This document shows positions 26,248 to 35,231 of a stretch of 64,000 nucleotides of DNA, piece by piece (the first letter of the stretch is position 1; every line of letters begins with the position of its first letter). The stretch comes from CBCXVS01 sp965178525. Its GTDB lineage: Bacteria; Tectomicrobia; Entotheonellia; Entotheonellales; Entotheonellaceae. The stretch lies in the NCBI GenBank assembly GCA_965178525.1, contig CBCXVS010000001.1:1-64000 (forward strand), in the 5' to 3' direction. Below the pieces are notes generated by a model. It saw only the letters and a list, made by a program, of their open reading frames with translations, ran no database searches and had not been told where the DNA came from. A program made the position numbers and the translations under genes.

Positions 26248-26892
26248 TCATCGCGGCGGCTTCTGGCTGGCCCGCACGCAGACCATGCCGCCATTCGGCC
26301 CGGGCGCCGCCCCCTTGATGAGCAACAGGTTTTGCTCTTGGATAAACCGCACGACCTGTAGATTCCGCACCGTCACGCGGGCATGGCCATATTGGCCGGC
26401 CATGCGGGTATTCTTAAAGATGCGCGCCGGGTCGGCCCCGGCCCCTACCGCCCCACTGCCGCGGAACGATTCGTGGGTGCCGTGGGTGCGATTTTTGCCC
26501 CTAAAGCCGTGGCGCTTCATGACGCCGGAAAAGCCGCGCCCCTTCGAGGTGCCGATGACATCGACGTAGGTCAGGTCGGCAAAGATCGCCCCGGTCACTT
26601 GCTCGCCTTCCTGCAACGTCTCCAGAGTGGCGTCATCGACCCGGAATTCGCGCAACCAGCGGGTTGGCGCCACGCCGCTACGGGCAAAATGGCCCCGCAA
26701 CGGCTTGGTCATGCGTTTCGCCTTTTTCGCCCCAAAGCCCAATTGCACGGCGCTATAGCCATCGCGCTCCCGGGTCTTTTTCTGCACCACCCAGCACGGT
26801 CCCGCCTCAATCGCGGTGACGGGAATGACATCGCCATCATCGGCAAACAGCTGGGTCATGCCGACTTTGCGGCCAATGAGTCCCTGCAACAT
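26248..26892 (-). CDS. rplC: 50S ribosomal protein L3
   Basis: Initiator of 50S assembly, 214 aa. MLQGLIGRKVGMTQLFADDG at the start and VKRHGFRGKNRTHGTHESFR around residue 125-145 match the family; the conserved glutamine is replaced by E in this loop (HESFR). Confidence 0.96.
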   Translation of the reverse strand: MLQGLIGRKVGMTQLFADDGDVIPVTAIEAGPCWVVQKKTRERDGYSAVQLGFGAKKAKRMTKPLRGHFARSGVAPTRWLREFRVDDATLETLQEGEQVTGAIFADLTYVDVIGTSKGRGFSGVMKRHGFRGKNRTHGTHESFRGSGAVGAGADPARIFKNTRMAGQYGHARVTVRNLQVVRFIQEQNLLLIKGAAPGPNGGMVCVRASQKPPR

Positions 26893-26907
26893 AGGCCTGC
26901 CCTCTCG

Positions 26908-27216
26908 TTACAATTTGATCTCCACGTCGACGCCAGCCGACAAATCGAGCTTCATCAGGGCATCTACGGTTTGCGGCGTGGGTTCGAGGATATCGAGCAG
27001 GCGCTTATGGGTGCGGATCTCGAATTGCTCCCGCGATTTCTTATCCACATGCGGCGACCGCAGTACCGTGAATTTATTCAGCACTGTGGGCAACGGAATG
27101 GGACCCGCGACTTTGGCCCCGGTACGCTTGGCGGTCTCCACGATTTCACCAACCGATTGGTCCAGAATGCGGTGATCGTAGGCCTTTAGCCGTATGCGAA
27201 TTTTCTGCCCGGCCAT
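26908..27216 (-). CDS. rpsJ: 30S ribosomal protein S10
   Basis: A 102-aa head protein that also joins NusB in antitermination. ATG at 27216 with a GGGGAG site upstream; motifs AGQKIRIRLKAYDHRIL and RSPHVDKKSREQFEIRTHKR. It is the first gene of the S10 operon. The degraded tuf copy ends just upstream, with its shifted frame reading into the rpsJ start. Confidence 0.96.
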   Translation of the reverse strand: MAGQKIRIRLKAYDHRILDQSVGEIVETAKRTGAKVAGPIPLPTVLNKFTVLRSPHVDKKSREQFEIRTHKRLLDILEPTPQTVDALMKLDLSAGVDVEIKL

Positions 27217-27249
27217 CACACGTCTCCCCGCTTACCGGCGGCCCACGCC

Positions 27250-27724
27250 TTATGGTACGACATCACTGACCCCCCCGCACCCACCGTCCGGCCCCCTTCC
27301 CGTATGGCAAACCACAACGCCTTCTCCAACGCGATCGGCGTGATCAACGCCACCTCGATCGACTCATTGTCTCCCGGCATCACCATCTCCGTCCCCTCCG
27401 GTAGCGTCACCTCACCCGTCACAGCCGTCGTCCGAAAGTCAAACTGCGACCGATACTCATGGAAAAACACCGTGTGCGGCGTGATCGAGCCCGGCTTTGC
27501 CAATACCTGGCCCGGCTCAATCTCGTCGCGCTTCACCCCGCGCCACAACACCCCAATATGGTCGCCCGCCTCGCCCTGATCCCACCGCTTGCGAAACATC
27601 TGCACCCCCGTCTTGGGCGTCGCCTTCATCCCCTTGATCGCCACCGCTTCGCCACCTTCACCACACTCCGCTCCACCCGGCCCGTCGCCACTGTGCCACG
27701 GCCCTGGATGGAAAATACATCGTG
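27250..27724 (-). pseudogene. Truncated EF-Tu gene (second tuf copy, decayed)
   Basis: Lies exactly where tufA normally sits (fusA-tufA-rpsJ) and is closely similar to the 3' part of the intact tuf at 43050-44243. The GTP-binding domain, about 205 codons, is gone. The remnant starts near the equivalent of VFSIQGRGTVATGRVER, then has a frameshift. The rest of domains 2-3 is open (27644 downward), with an 18-codon internal deletion after GSITPHT and a G-run frameshift near the end, so the old stop (27250) is bypassed and the frame runs to 27216. It cannot make a working EF-Tu. The intact copy must supply all EF-Tu unless another lies elsewhere. Confidence 0.9.
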
Positions 27725-27752
27725 TGGACGCGACGACGCTCCGGGTGCGCGT

Positions 27753-29852
27753 CTAGACCGTCACCGGGTGCTTCCCCGTGCCGTGCAAGGCCAGCAGCTC
27801 CTCCTGTTGGTGGGCGGGGACGTCGTCGTAGACGTGCATCTGCATGGTAAACGTGGCCCGGCCCTGCGTCCGTGAACGTAGGTCCGTGGCATAGCCAAAC
27901 ATCTCCGCCAGCGGCACATGGGCGAGGACCACTTTGGCGCCGGCGCGATCCTCTAAGGCACGGATCTTACCGCGCCGCGCATTCAGATCACCGATGACAT
28001 CCCCCATATACGCCTCCGGCACCACCACCTCAACCTGCATCAGGGGTTCTAACAGCTGGGGCTCCGCCTGGTGCATGGCCGCTTTAAAGGCCATCGACGC
28101 CGCAATCTTAAACGCCAGTTCCGACGAATCGACCTCGTGGTAGGAGCCATCGTGCAGGATCGCCTTCACATCCACCACCGGATATCCGGCCAGAATCCCT
28201 TGCTGCATGGCCTCGGCAATCCCCGCTTCCACGGCGGCGATATACGCCCGGGGCACGACGCCCCCCACGATGGCGTTTTCAAAGACGAATCCGCCGCCGC
28301 GCGGCAGAGGTTCGAGCCGAAGTTTAACATGGCCATATTGCCCACGCCCGCCACTTTGGCGCACAAATCGCCCTTCGCTTTGATGGGGGCGGCGAATCGA
28401 TTCGCGGTAGGCCACCTGCGGACGCGAGACGTGTGCCTCGACCTTAAATTCGCGCCTCAGGCGGTCGACCAACACCTCCAAATGCAGCTCGCCCATGCCG
28501 GCCATCAGGGTCTGGCCGGTTTCCGCGTCCACCGTGACGCGGAACGTCGGGTCCTCCTGGGACATCTTGCCGAGGGCACGACCCAGCTGATCGCTATCGG
28601 CCTTGGTCTTGGGCTCGATGGCCACGGCGATGACCGGCTTGGGAAAGGTCATGGCTTCCAGAATGATCCGCTGCTCGGCATCGCATAGCGTGTCGCCGGT
28701 GCGGGTCTGCTTCAGGCCGACCACCGCCCCGATGTCGCCCGCCCGCAACACTGCCACCTCTTCGCGCTGGTTGGCGTGCATGCGCATCAGGCGGCCAATG
28801 CGCTCGCGCTGGTTGCGGGAGGCATTGGCGACATAGGAGCCGGCCTGCAACACTCCGGAGTAGACCCGGGTAAAGACCAGTTGTCCCACGTAAGGATCGG
28901 CTAGGACTTTGAAGGCCAGGGCGCTAACGGGCTCGGTATCAGATGGCAACCGCGAGAGGGCTTTGTCGGTCACCGGTTCCACGCCGGTCATGGGCGGCAC
29001 ATCGAGCGGGGACGGCAGGTAGTCCACAATGCCATCGAGCAAGGGCTGCACGCCTTTATTGCGAAAGGCCGCGCCACAAAAAATCGGGGTGAATTGGTTG
29101 CTGATCGTGCCGCGGCGAATCACATGCGCCAAGAGCGGTGGCGGGAGCGGCGCATCGCCCAGATAGCGTTCCATGACCTCGTCATCGAGGTCCGCCAGCT
29201 GCTCGATGAGTTGCAGACGATAGGTCTCCGCTTGGTCGCGATACGCCGGCGGGATATCCGTCACACGGAACGCCGCGCCCAGGCCGTCTTCGTCCCAGAC
29301 TATGGCCTGCATGTGCAGTAGATCAATGACGCCGCGGAAGGTCTCTTCGCCGCCCAGGGGCAGTTGCACGATGAGGGTGCGGGCGCCCAGGCGCGCCTGC
29401 ATCATCTCCACCGCTCGCAAGAAGTCGGCCCCAGCGCGGTCCATTTTGTTGATAAAGGCAATGCGGGGGACGTGGTATTTTTCGGCTTGGCGCCAGACCG
29501 TCTCGGATTGGGGCTCGACGCCGCCGACGGCGCAGAAGAGGCCGACGACGCCGTCGAGCACGCGTAGGCTGCGCTCCACTTCAGCGGTGAAATCCACATG
29601 GCCCGGCGTATCGATGATGTTAATGCGATAGGCATTCCAGAAGCAGGTCGTCGCGGCCGACGTGATCGTAATCCCGCGCTCCTGTTCCTGCACCATCCAA
29701 TCCATTGTGGCCGCGCCCTCGTGCACTTCCCCCATGCGATGGGACTTGCCAGTATAATAGAGAATGCGCTCTGTTGTTGTCGTTTTACCGGCATCAATGT
29801 GGGCAATGATGCCAATATTGCGCGTTTTTTCCAGTGCGATTGACCGTGGCAC
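27753..29852 (-). CDS. fusA: Elongation factor G
   Basis: Ribosomal translocase GTPase, 699 aa. The G motifs are AHIDAGKTTTTERIL (G1), DTPGHVDF (G3) and NKMDRAGADF (G4). Domains II-V follow, including GRGQYGHVKLRLEPL and the C-terminal AEMFGYATDLRSRTQGRATF. It lies between rpsG and the decayed tuf. Confidence 0.98.
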   Translation of the reverse strand: MPRSIALEKTRNIGIIAHIDAGKTTTTERILYYTGKSHRMGEVHEGAATMDWMVQEQERGITITSAATTCFWNAYRINIIDTPGHVDFTAEVERSLRVLDGVVGLFCAVGGVEPQSETVWRQAEKYHVPRIAFINKMDRAGADFLRAVEMMQARLGARTLIVQLPLGGEETFRGVIDLLHMQAIVWDEDGLGAAFRVTDIPPAYRDQAETYRLQLIEQLADLDDEVMERYLGDAPLPPPLLAHVIRRGTISNQFTPIFCGAAFRNKGVQPLLDGIVDYLPSPLDVPPMTGVEPVTDKALSRLPSDTEPVSALAFKVLADPYVGQLVFTRVYSGVLQAGSYVANASRNQRERIGRLMRMHANQREEVAVLRAGDIGAVVGLKQTRTGDTLCDAEQRIILEAMTFPKPVIAVAIEPKTKADSDQLGRALGKMSQEDPTFRVTVDAETGQTLMAGMGELHLEVLVDRLRREFKVEAHVSRPQVAYRESIRRPHQSEGRFVRQSGGRGQYGHVKLRLEPLPRGGGFVFENAIVGGVVPRAYIAAVEAGIAEAMQQGILAGYPVVDVKAILHDGSYHEVDSSELAFKIAASMAFKAAMHQAEPQLLEPLMQVEVVVPEAYMGDVIGDLNARRGKIRALEDRAGAKVVLAHVPLAEMFGYATDLRSRTQGRATFTMQMHVYDDVPAHQQEELLALHGTGKHPVTV

Positions 29853-30004
29853 GACACATCACCTCTCGCTCACAGCAAGCGTCATAGAGTATTCAGGGAC
29901 AATGAATCGGTCCCTATAACCATTAACCGAGAATCCAGGACGGAAATCGAAAAAGATGGAGAGGGCGGCAAGGAGCTGCGGCAGACAGGAGAATCGCAGC
30001 GAGA

Positions 30005-30475
30005 CTACCAGCGGTAATGGGCAAACGCCTTATTGGCCTCTGCCATACGATGCGTATCTTCCTTCCTCTTAATAGCGCTCCCTGTATTATTATACGCATC
30101 GAGCAATTCCGCTGCCAAGCGGCGCGTCATACCACGTTCACCACGCGCCCGCGCCCCTCCTACAATCCATCGCATACTCAGCGCCACCCGTCGGGCCGGC
30201 GAGACATCCATCGGGATCTGATACGTCGATCCACCCACGCGGCGCGACTTCACCTCCAGCACCGGTTTCACATTCTCGACAGCCTGCTTGAACACCTTCA
30301 GCGGCTGCTCACCGGTACGTTCCTCAATGATATCGAAGGCACGATACACAATACGTTGTGCCAGACTCTTTTTCCCCCGTTTCATGATGACATTCACACA
30401 GCTGGTGACAAGCACATCACCATATTTGGGGTCAGGTGGCACCGGCCGCTTGCCCACAACTTGTCTACGTGGCAT
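30005..30475 (-). CDS. rpsG: 30S ribosomal protein S7
   Basis: A 156-aa head assembly protein. MPRRQVVGKRPVPPDPKYGD at the start and KVFKQAVENVKPVLEVKSRR in the core are canonical. A 152-base spacer without visible features separates it from fusA. Confidence 0.97.
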   Translation of the reverse strand: MPRRQVVGKRPVPPDPKYGDVLVTSCVNVIMKRGKKSLAQRIVYRAFDIIEERTGEQPLKVFKQAVENVKPVLEVKSRRVGGSTYQIPMDVSPARRVALSMRWIVGGARARGERGMTRRLAAELLDAYNNTGSAIKRKEDTHRMAEANKAFAHYRW

Positions 30476-30537
30476 GCGTGATCTCCAAAAAACGAAGAAG
30501 GCAGCGCCCGACTGGCAACCGCCTCCTTTGCCGTCAA

Positions 30538-30906
30538 TTACGCCTTTTTAGCCCCATACTTTGAGCGGCTCTGCTTGCGATTCTGCACGCCCATCGTATC
30601 CAAGGTGCCGCGAATAATATGATACCGCACACCCGGCAAATCCTTGACACGACCGCCACGGATCAGCACGATCGCATGCTCTTGCAGGTTGTGACCCACT
30701 CCAGGGATATAGGCCGTTACCTCGACACCATTGGTCAGCCGGACACGCGCCACCTTCCGCAGCGCGGAATTCGGCTTCTTCGGCGTCGACGTATACACCC
30801 GCGTACAAACACCGCGCTTCTGCGGGTTCGCCTGCAGCGCCGGGCTCGCAGTTTTCTTCTTCATACGCTTGCGGCCCTTACGCACAAGCTGATGAATCGT
30901 CGGCAT
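30538..30906 (-). CDS. rpsL: 30S ribosomal protein S12
   Basis: Decoding-centre protein, 122 aa from MPTIHQLVRKGRKRMKKKT (30906). Both lysines linked to streptomycin resistance when mutated are wild type (TPKKPNSALRK and GGRVKDLPGVRYH). It follows rpoC directly, joining the beta and str operons. Confidence 0.97.
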   Translation of the reverse strand: MPTIHQLVRKGRKRMKKKTASPALQANPQKRGVCTRVYTSTPKKPNSALRKVARVRLTNGVEVTAYIPGVGHNLQEHAIVLIRGGRVKDLPGVRYHIIRGTLDTMGVQNRKQSRSKYGAKKA

Positions 30907-30972
30907 GTGGCCCCTTTCATAACACAACGTGAGCCGTAATATGTACCACGCATCGCATAGGCTGTCAAGACA

Positions 30973-33900
30973 TTAGTCAGCAGCTTCCACATCATGGCGG
31001 TCTGTCGCCACCAACGCCTCGCCTGCCGCACCATGCTGACCGTTCGCCATCACCGAGGCGACGGAATCGAGGACCTCAACCGGCTCGCTCGTGAAACTGG
31101 TGACGATATCATCCTGATGCTGTACGATCCCCGTCCCGGCCGGCACGATACGCCCCATAATCACATTCTCTTTCAGGCCACGGAGGCGATCAACCATACC
31201 ACCAACCGACGCCTGCGTCAAGACACGCGTCGTTTCTTGAAAGGAGGCGGCAGAGATAAAACTCTCCGTGCTCAGCGACGACTTCGTAATGCCTAACAAG
31301 ATCGGCTTGCCGCGCGCTGGCGTTCCACCTTCCTGCACGATCGCCTGATTGTGCCGATTGAAGATGGTCTTGGCCACCTGCTCTCCAACCAGAAAATCCG
31401 TGTCGCCCGGTTCCTCAATCACCACCCGCTTGAGCATCTGTTTGACAATCACTTCGATGTGTTTGTCATTGATCTGGACGCCCTGCAGACGGTAGACCTC
31501 TTGGATCTCATTCACCAAATACTTCTGCAACTCCTTCTCACCGAGGATATCCAGGATATCATGCGGATTGGCCGCACCGTCCATCAAGGGTTCTCCCGCA
31601 TGCACGCGGTCCCCTTCATGCACGTTAACATATTTCCCGCGGGGCACCAGATACTCGCACTCTTCCCCACTCTCGCTGGTGACCACGACTTTGCGGGCAC
31701 CACGTTGGAAGCCGGCAAAATGCACCGTCCCATCGATTTCGGAAATAATCGCCTGCTCCTTCGGCTTGCGGGCCTCAAAGAGCTCGGCAACACGCGGCAA
31801 GCCTCCGGTAATATCCTTGGTTTTCGTCGTTTCCCGTGGGATTTTGGCAATCACATCGCCCGCCGACACCGGCTCACCTTCGAGCACGGAGATATGGGCG
31901 CCCGCCGGCAAGAGGTAGCGCCCCTGCGTGACGTTGTCCGCATCTTTTACCGAAATGCGTGGCTGCCGCTTTTCGTCGTAATGATCGAGGATCACTTTCT
32001 GCGACAGACCAGTCTGTTCATCGACCTCTTCCTGCATGGTCACCCCTTCGACGATATCGCCGTAGGCGACACGTCCATCCACCTCCGCCAGAATGGAGAG
32101 GGTGTAAGGGTCCCATTCGACCAGTTTTTCTCCACGCTCGACATGCTGCCCATCTTTGACCCGCAAGCGCGCCCCATAGACGATCTGATACCGCTCCTTT
32201 TCTCGCCCTTGCTCGTCTTGCACCACCAACGTGCCATTGCGGTTCATGACCACAATCGCCCCTTCACGACTGACGACCGTGCGCAGATTCTGATAATGCG
32301 CCATGCCGCTATTTTTCGCCTGCAGGGTACTTTGCTCCACCTGGCGGCTCGCGGTGCCGCCAATATGGAACGTCCGCATCGTCAGCTGCGTCCCCGGCTC
32401 CCCGATAGACTGCGCGGCGATGACACCCACGGCTTCACCGATCTCCACCAACCCCCCAGTCGATAAATTGCGGCCATAACACATGATGCAGACGCCCGTG
32501 TCCAATTCGCACGTCAACACCGAACGAATTTCGGCCCGTTCGATACCGGCATTCTCGATATGCTCCGCCGTTTCCTCGTCGATCAACGCATTGCGCGCGG
32601 CCAAGAGTTCGCCGCTATACGGATCGACTACGTCCTCGGCAGCCACACGGCCCAAGATACGTTCGCAGAGCGATTCGATAATCTCACCGCTCTGCACCAG
32701 AGCCGTCGCCGTGATGCCATTGTGCGTGCCACAGTCCAGCGTCGTCGCAATGATATCTTGCGCCACATCGACTAGGCGGCGCGTCAGATAGCCAGAGTTC
32801 GCCGTCTTCAAGGCCGTGTCCGCCAAGCCCTTGCGCGCGCCGTGCGTGGAAATAAAGTACTGCAACACGCTCAGCCCCTCACGGAAGTTGGCCGTAATCG
32901 GCGTTTCCATGATCTCCCCGCTCGGCTTCGCCATCAGGCCACGCATGCCGGCCAGCTGCCGAATCTGCTGCGGCCCGCCGCGCGCGCCGGAATCCGCCAT
33001 CACATAAATCGGGTTGAAATCGCGCTGTACCTCAACGCCGTTGTCACCCTGCATCACGTCCACATCTTCACGTTCCAGGTCCTTGAACATCTCATTGGAC
33101 ACCTGCTCCGTCACCTGCGCCCAAATATCGATGATCTTGTTATAGCGCTCCCCGTTGGTGATCAGACCCTCGCGGTACTGGCTCTCCACCTCGACCACCG
33201 CCTGGCGCGCCTGCTCCACCAGCGGATCTTTCATCGCCGGAATATGCATGTCATCAATGCCAATGGACAGCCCGGACTTGGTCGCATAGTGGAAGCCCAT
33301 CTCCTTCAGGTCTTCCAGCAACTGCACCGTGCGTTCTTTGCCCAAATGCTGGTAGCACTCCGCCACCAGATCCGTCAACGCGCCTTTATCCATCTGCCGA
33401 TTCACGCAGTCGAACCCCAACGCCGAAGGCACCACTTCATAGAGCAGGATACGGCCCATCGTGGTCGACACGACTTCACCGTGCATGCGCACACGGATAC
33501 GCGCCTGCATGCCCACTTCACCGGCATCATATGCCACACGGGCTTCCTGGGAGCTGGCAAAGAGCTTGTCCTCGCCTAGCGCCCCACCTCGCTCTTTCGT
33601 CAGGTAGTAGCACCCCATGATAATATCCTGGCTTGGCACCGCCAGCGGCTTGCCATGCGCCGCCGACAGGATATTATTCACCGAGAGCATGAGCATTTTC
33701 GCTTCCACCTGCGCCTCGACCGACAGGGGCACGTGCACCGCCATTTGGTCCCCGTCGAAGTCCGCATTGAACGCGGTGCACACCAACGGATGAATCCGAA
33801 TCGCCTTACCTTCCACCAGGACGGGCTCGAACGCTTGAATGCCCAAGCGATGCAAGGTGGGTGCGCGGTTGAGCAGCACCGGATACTCGCGGATGATCTC

Positions 33901-35142
33901 ATCGAGCACATCCCAGACTTCGGGCCGCTCCTTTTCCACCATCTTCTTGGCGCTCTTGATCGTATTGACATGGCCGCGCTCTTCCAGCTTGTTGTAGATA
34001 AACGGCTTGAAGAGCTCGATCGCCATTTTTTTGGGCAAACCGCACTGGTGCAGCTTGAGTTCCGGACCCACGACAATGACCGAACGGCCAGAATAATCCA
34101 CGCGCTTGCCCAGGAGATTCTGCCGAAACCGCCCCTGCTTCCCTTTCAACATATCGCTCAGCGATTTCAAGGGCCGCTTATTCGGACCGCGTAGCGCCCG
34201 CCCGCGGCGGCCGTTATCGAAAAGCGCATCCACCGCCTCCTGCAGCATCCGCTTTTCATTGCGAATGATAATGTCCGGAGCGCGCAGCTCTTGCAGGCGA
34301 ATCAACCGGTTGTTCCGATTGATGACGCGGCGATACAAATCGTTCAGGTCCGAGGTCGCAAAACGACCGCCGTCCAAAGGGACCAACGGACGCAGTTCCG
34401 GCGGGATGACGGGAATGACTTCCAACACCATCCACTCCGGCCGGTTGCCCGATTTGTGGAAGGCATCAACGACCTTCAGGCGTTTGACGATCTTTTTGCG
34501 TTTTTGCAGTGAAAACGATTCCCGCATCTCCACCCGCAAGGTGTTCGCCAACTCCTCCAGGTCGATGCGGCGCAAGAGTTCCCGGATCGCTTCCGCGCCC
34601 ATGCCGGCGTCGAAACTCCCAACGCCATGCTCCTTGATCAGTTCGCGATAGCGCTCCTCCGTCAGCAGCTCTTTGTCTTTTAGGCCCGTCTCGCGCGGGT
34701 CGATGACCACATAGTTCTCAAAATAGAGAATGCGTTCGAGTTCCCGCAAGGACATGTCGAGAAGAATGCCGATACGGCTCGGGACGCCTTTGAAAAACCA
34801 GACGTGCGAGACCGGACAGGCCAGTTCGATATGTCCCAAACGCTCACGCCGCACTTTGGACTGAATCACCTCGACACCGCACCGCTCGCAGACCACGCCA
34901 CGGTGTTTCATCCGCTTGTATTTACCGCAGTTACACTCCCAATCCTTCACCGGCCCAAAGATCTTGGCGCAAAATAGCCCATCACGCTCCGGTTTAAACG
35001 TACGGTAATTGATCGTCTCCGGTTTCTTCACCTCCCCGTGCGACCACGAGCGAATTTTTTGCGGCGACGCAATCCGAATCCGAATCGCACCGAACGACGT
35101 GGGATCTTTGGGCTTCTCAAACAAGTTGAAAATGCTATCCAA
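30973..35142 (-). CDS. rpoC: RNA polymerase beta' subunit
   Basis: Catalytic subunit, 1389 aa, undivided. It has the N-terminal zinc-binding motif CNCGKYKRMKHRGVVCERCG, the catalytic Mg motif NADFDGD, the bridge/trigger region (GEAVGVIAAQSIGEPGTQLT) and a second zinc site using CGTHNG plus CELDTGVCIMCYG. The length suits Gram-negative bacteria. It lies 89 bases after rpoB. Confidence 0.98.
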   Translation of the reverse strand: MDSIFNLFEKPKDPTSFGAIRIRIASPQKIRSWSHGEVKKPETINYRTFKPERDGLFCAKIFGPVKDWECNCGKYKRMKHRGVVCERCGVEVIQSKVRRERLGHIELACPVSHVWFFKGVPSRIGILLDMSLRELERILYFENYVVIDPRETGLKDKELLTEERYRELIKEHGVGSFDAGMGAEAIRELLRRIDLEELANTLRVEMRESFSLQKRKKIVKRLKVVDAFHKSGNRPEWMVLEVIPVIPPELRPLVPLDGGRFATSDLNDLYRRVINRNNRLIRLQELRAPDIIIRNEKRMLQEAVDALFDNGRRGRALRGPNKRPLKSLSDMLKGKQGRFRQNLLGKRVDYSGRSVIVVGPELKLHQCGLPKKMAIELFKPFIYNKLEERGHVNTIKSAKKMVEKERPEVWDVLDEIIREYPVLLNRAPTLHRLGIQAFEPVLVEGKAIRIHPLVCTAFNADFDGDQMAVHVPLSVEAQVEAKMLMLSVNNILSAAHGKPLAVPSQDIIMGCYYLTKERGGALGEDKLFASSQEARVAYDAGEVGMQARIRVRMHGEVVSTTMGRILLYEVVPSALGFDCVNRQMDKGALTDLVAECYQHLGKERTVQLLEDLKEMGFHYATKSGLSIGIDDMHIPAMKDPLVEQARQAVVEVESQYREGLITNGERYNKIIDIWAQVTEQVSNEMFKDLEREDVDVMQGDNGVEVQRDFNPIYVMADSGARGGPQQIRQLAGMRGLMAKPSGEIMETPITANFREGLSVLQYFISTHGARKGLADTALKTANSGYLTRRLVDVAQDIIATTLDCGTHNGITATALVQSGEIIESLCERILGRVAAEDVVDPYSGELLAARNALIDEETAEHIENAGIERAEIRSVLTCELDTGVCIMCYGRNLSTGGLVEIGEAVGVIAAQSIGEPGTQLTMRTFHIGGTASRQVEQSTLQAKNSGMAHYQNLRTVVSREGAIVVMNRNGTLVVQDEQGREKERYQIVYGARLRVKDGQHVERGEKLVEWDPYTLSILAEVDGRVAYGDIVEGVTMQEEVDEQTGLSQKVILDHYDEKRQPRISVKDADNVTQGRYLLPAGAHISVLEGEPVSAGDVIAKIPRETTKTKDITGGLPRVAELFEARKPKEQAIISEIDGTVHFAGFQRGARKVVVTSESGEECEYLVPRGKYVNVHEGDRVHAGEPLMDGAANPHDILDILGEKELQKYLVNEIQEVYRLQGVQINDKHIEVIVKQMLKRVVIEEPGDTDFLVGEQVAKTIFNRHNQAIVQEGGTPARGKPILLGITKSSLSTESFISAASFQETTRVLTQASVGGMVDRLRGLKENVIMGRIVPAGTGIVQHQDDIVTSFTSEPVEVLDSVASVMANGQHGAAGEALVATDRHDVEAAD

Positions 35143-35231
35143 AGGTATTCTCCTTCACCGGCAATATCGAGAGCGCATCGCCAACGCCCTACAAAGGTTG
35201 GGAGTCACAACCGGCCACAGAGGGACCGCAC

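Noticed and set aside
26383..27189. Plus-strand open frame (268 codons) opposite rplC and rpsJ
   Set aside because: Antisense to two ribosomal protein genes; no motifs.
31351..32466. Plus-strand open frame (371 codons) opposite rpoC
   Set aside because: Shadow of rpoC; no motifs and no independent ribosome site or promoter.
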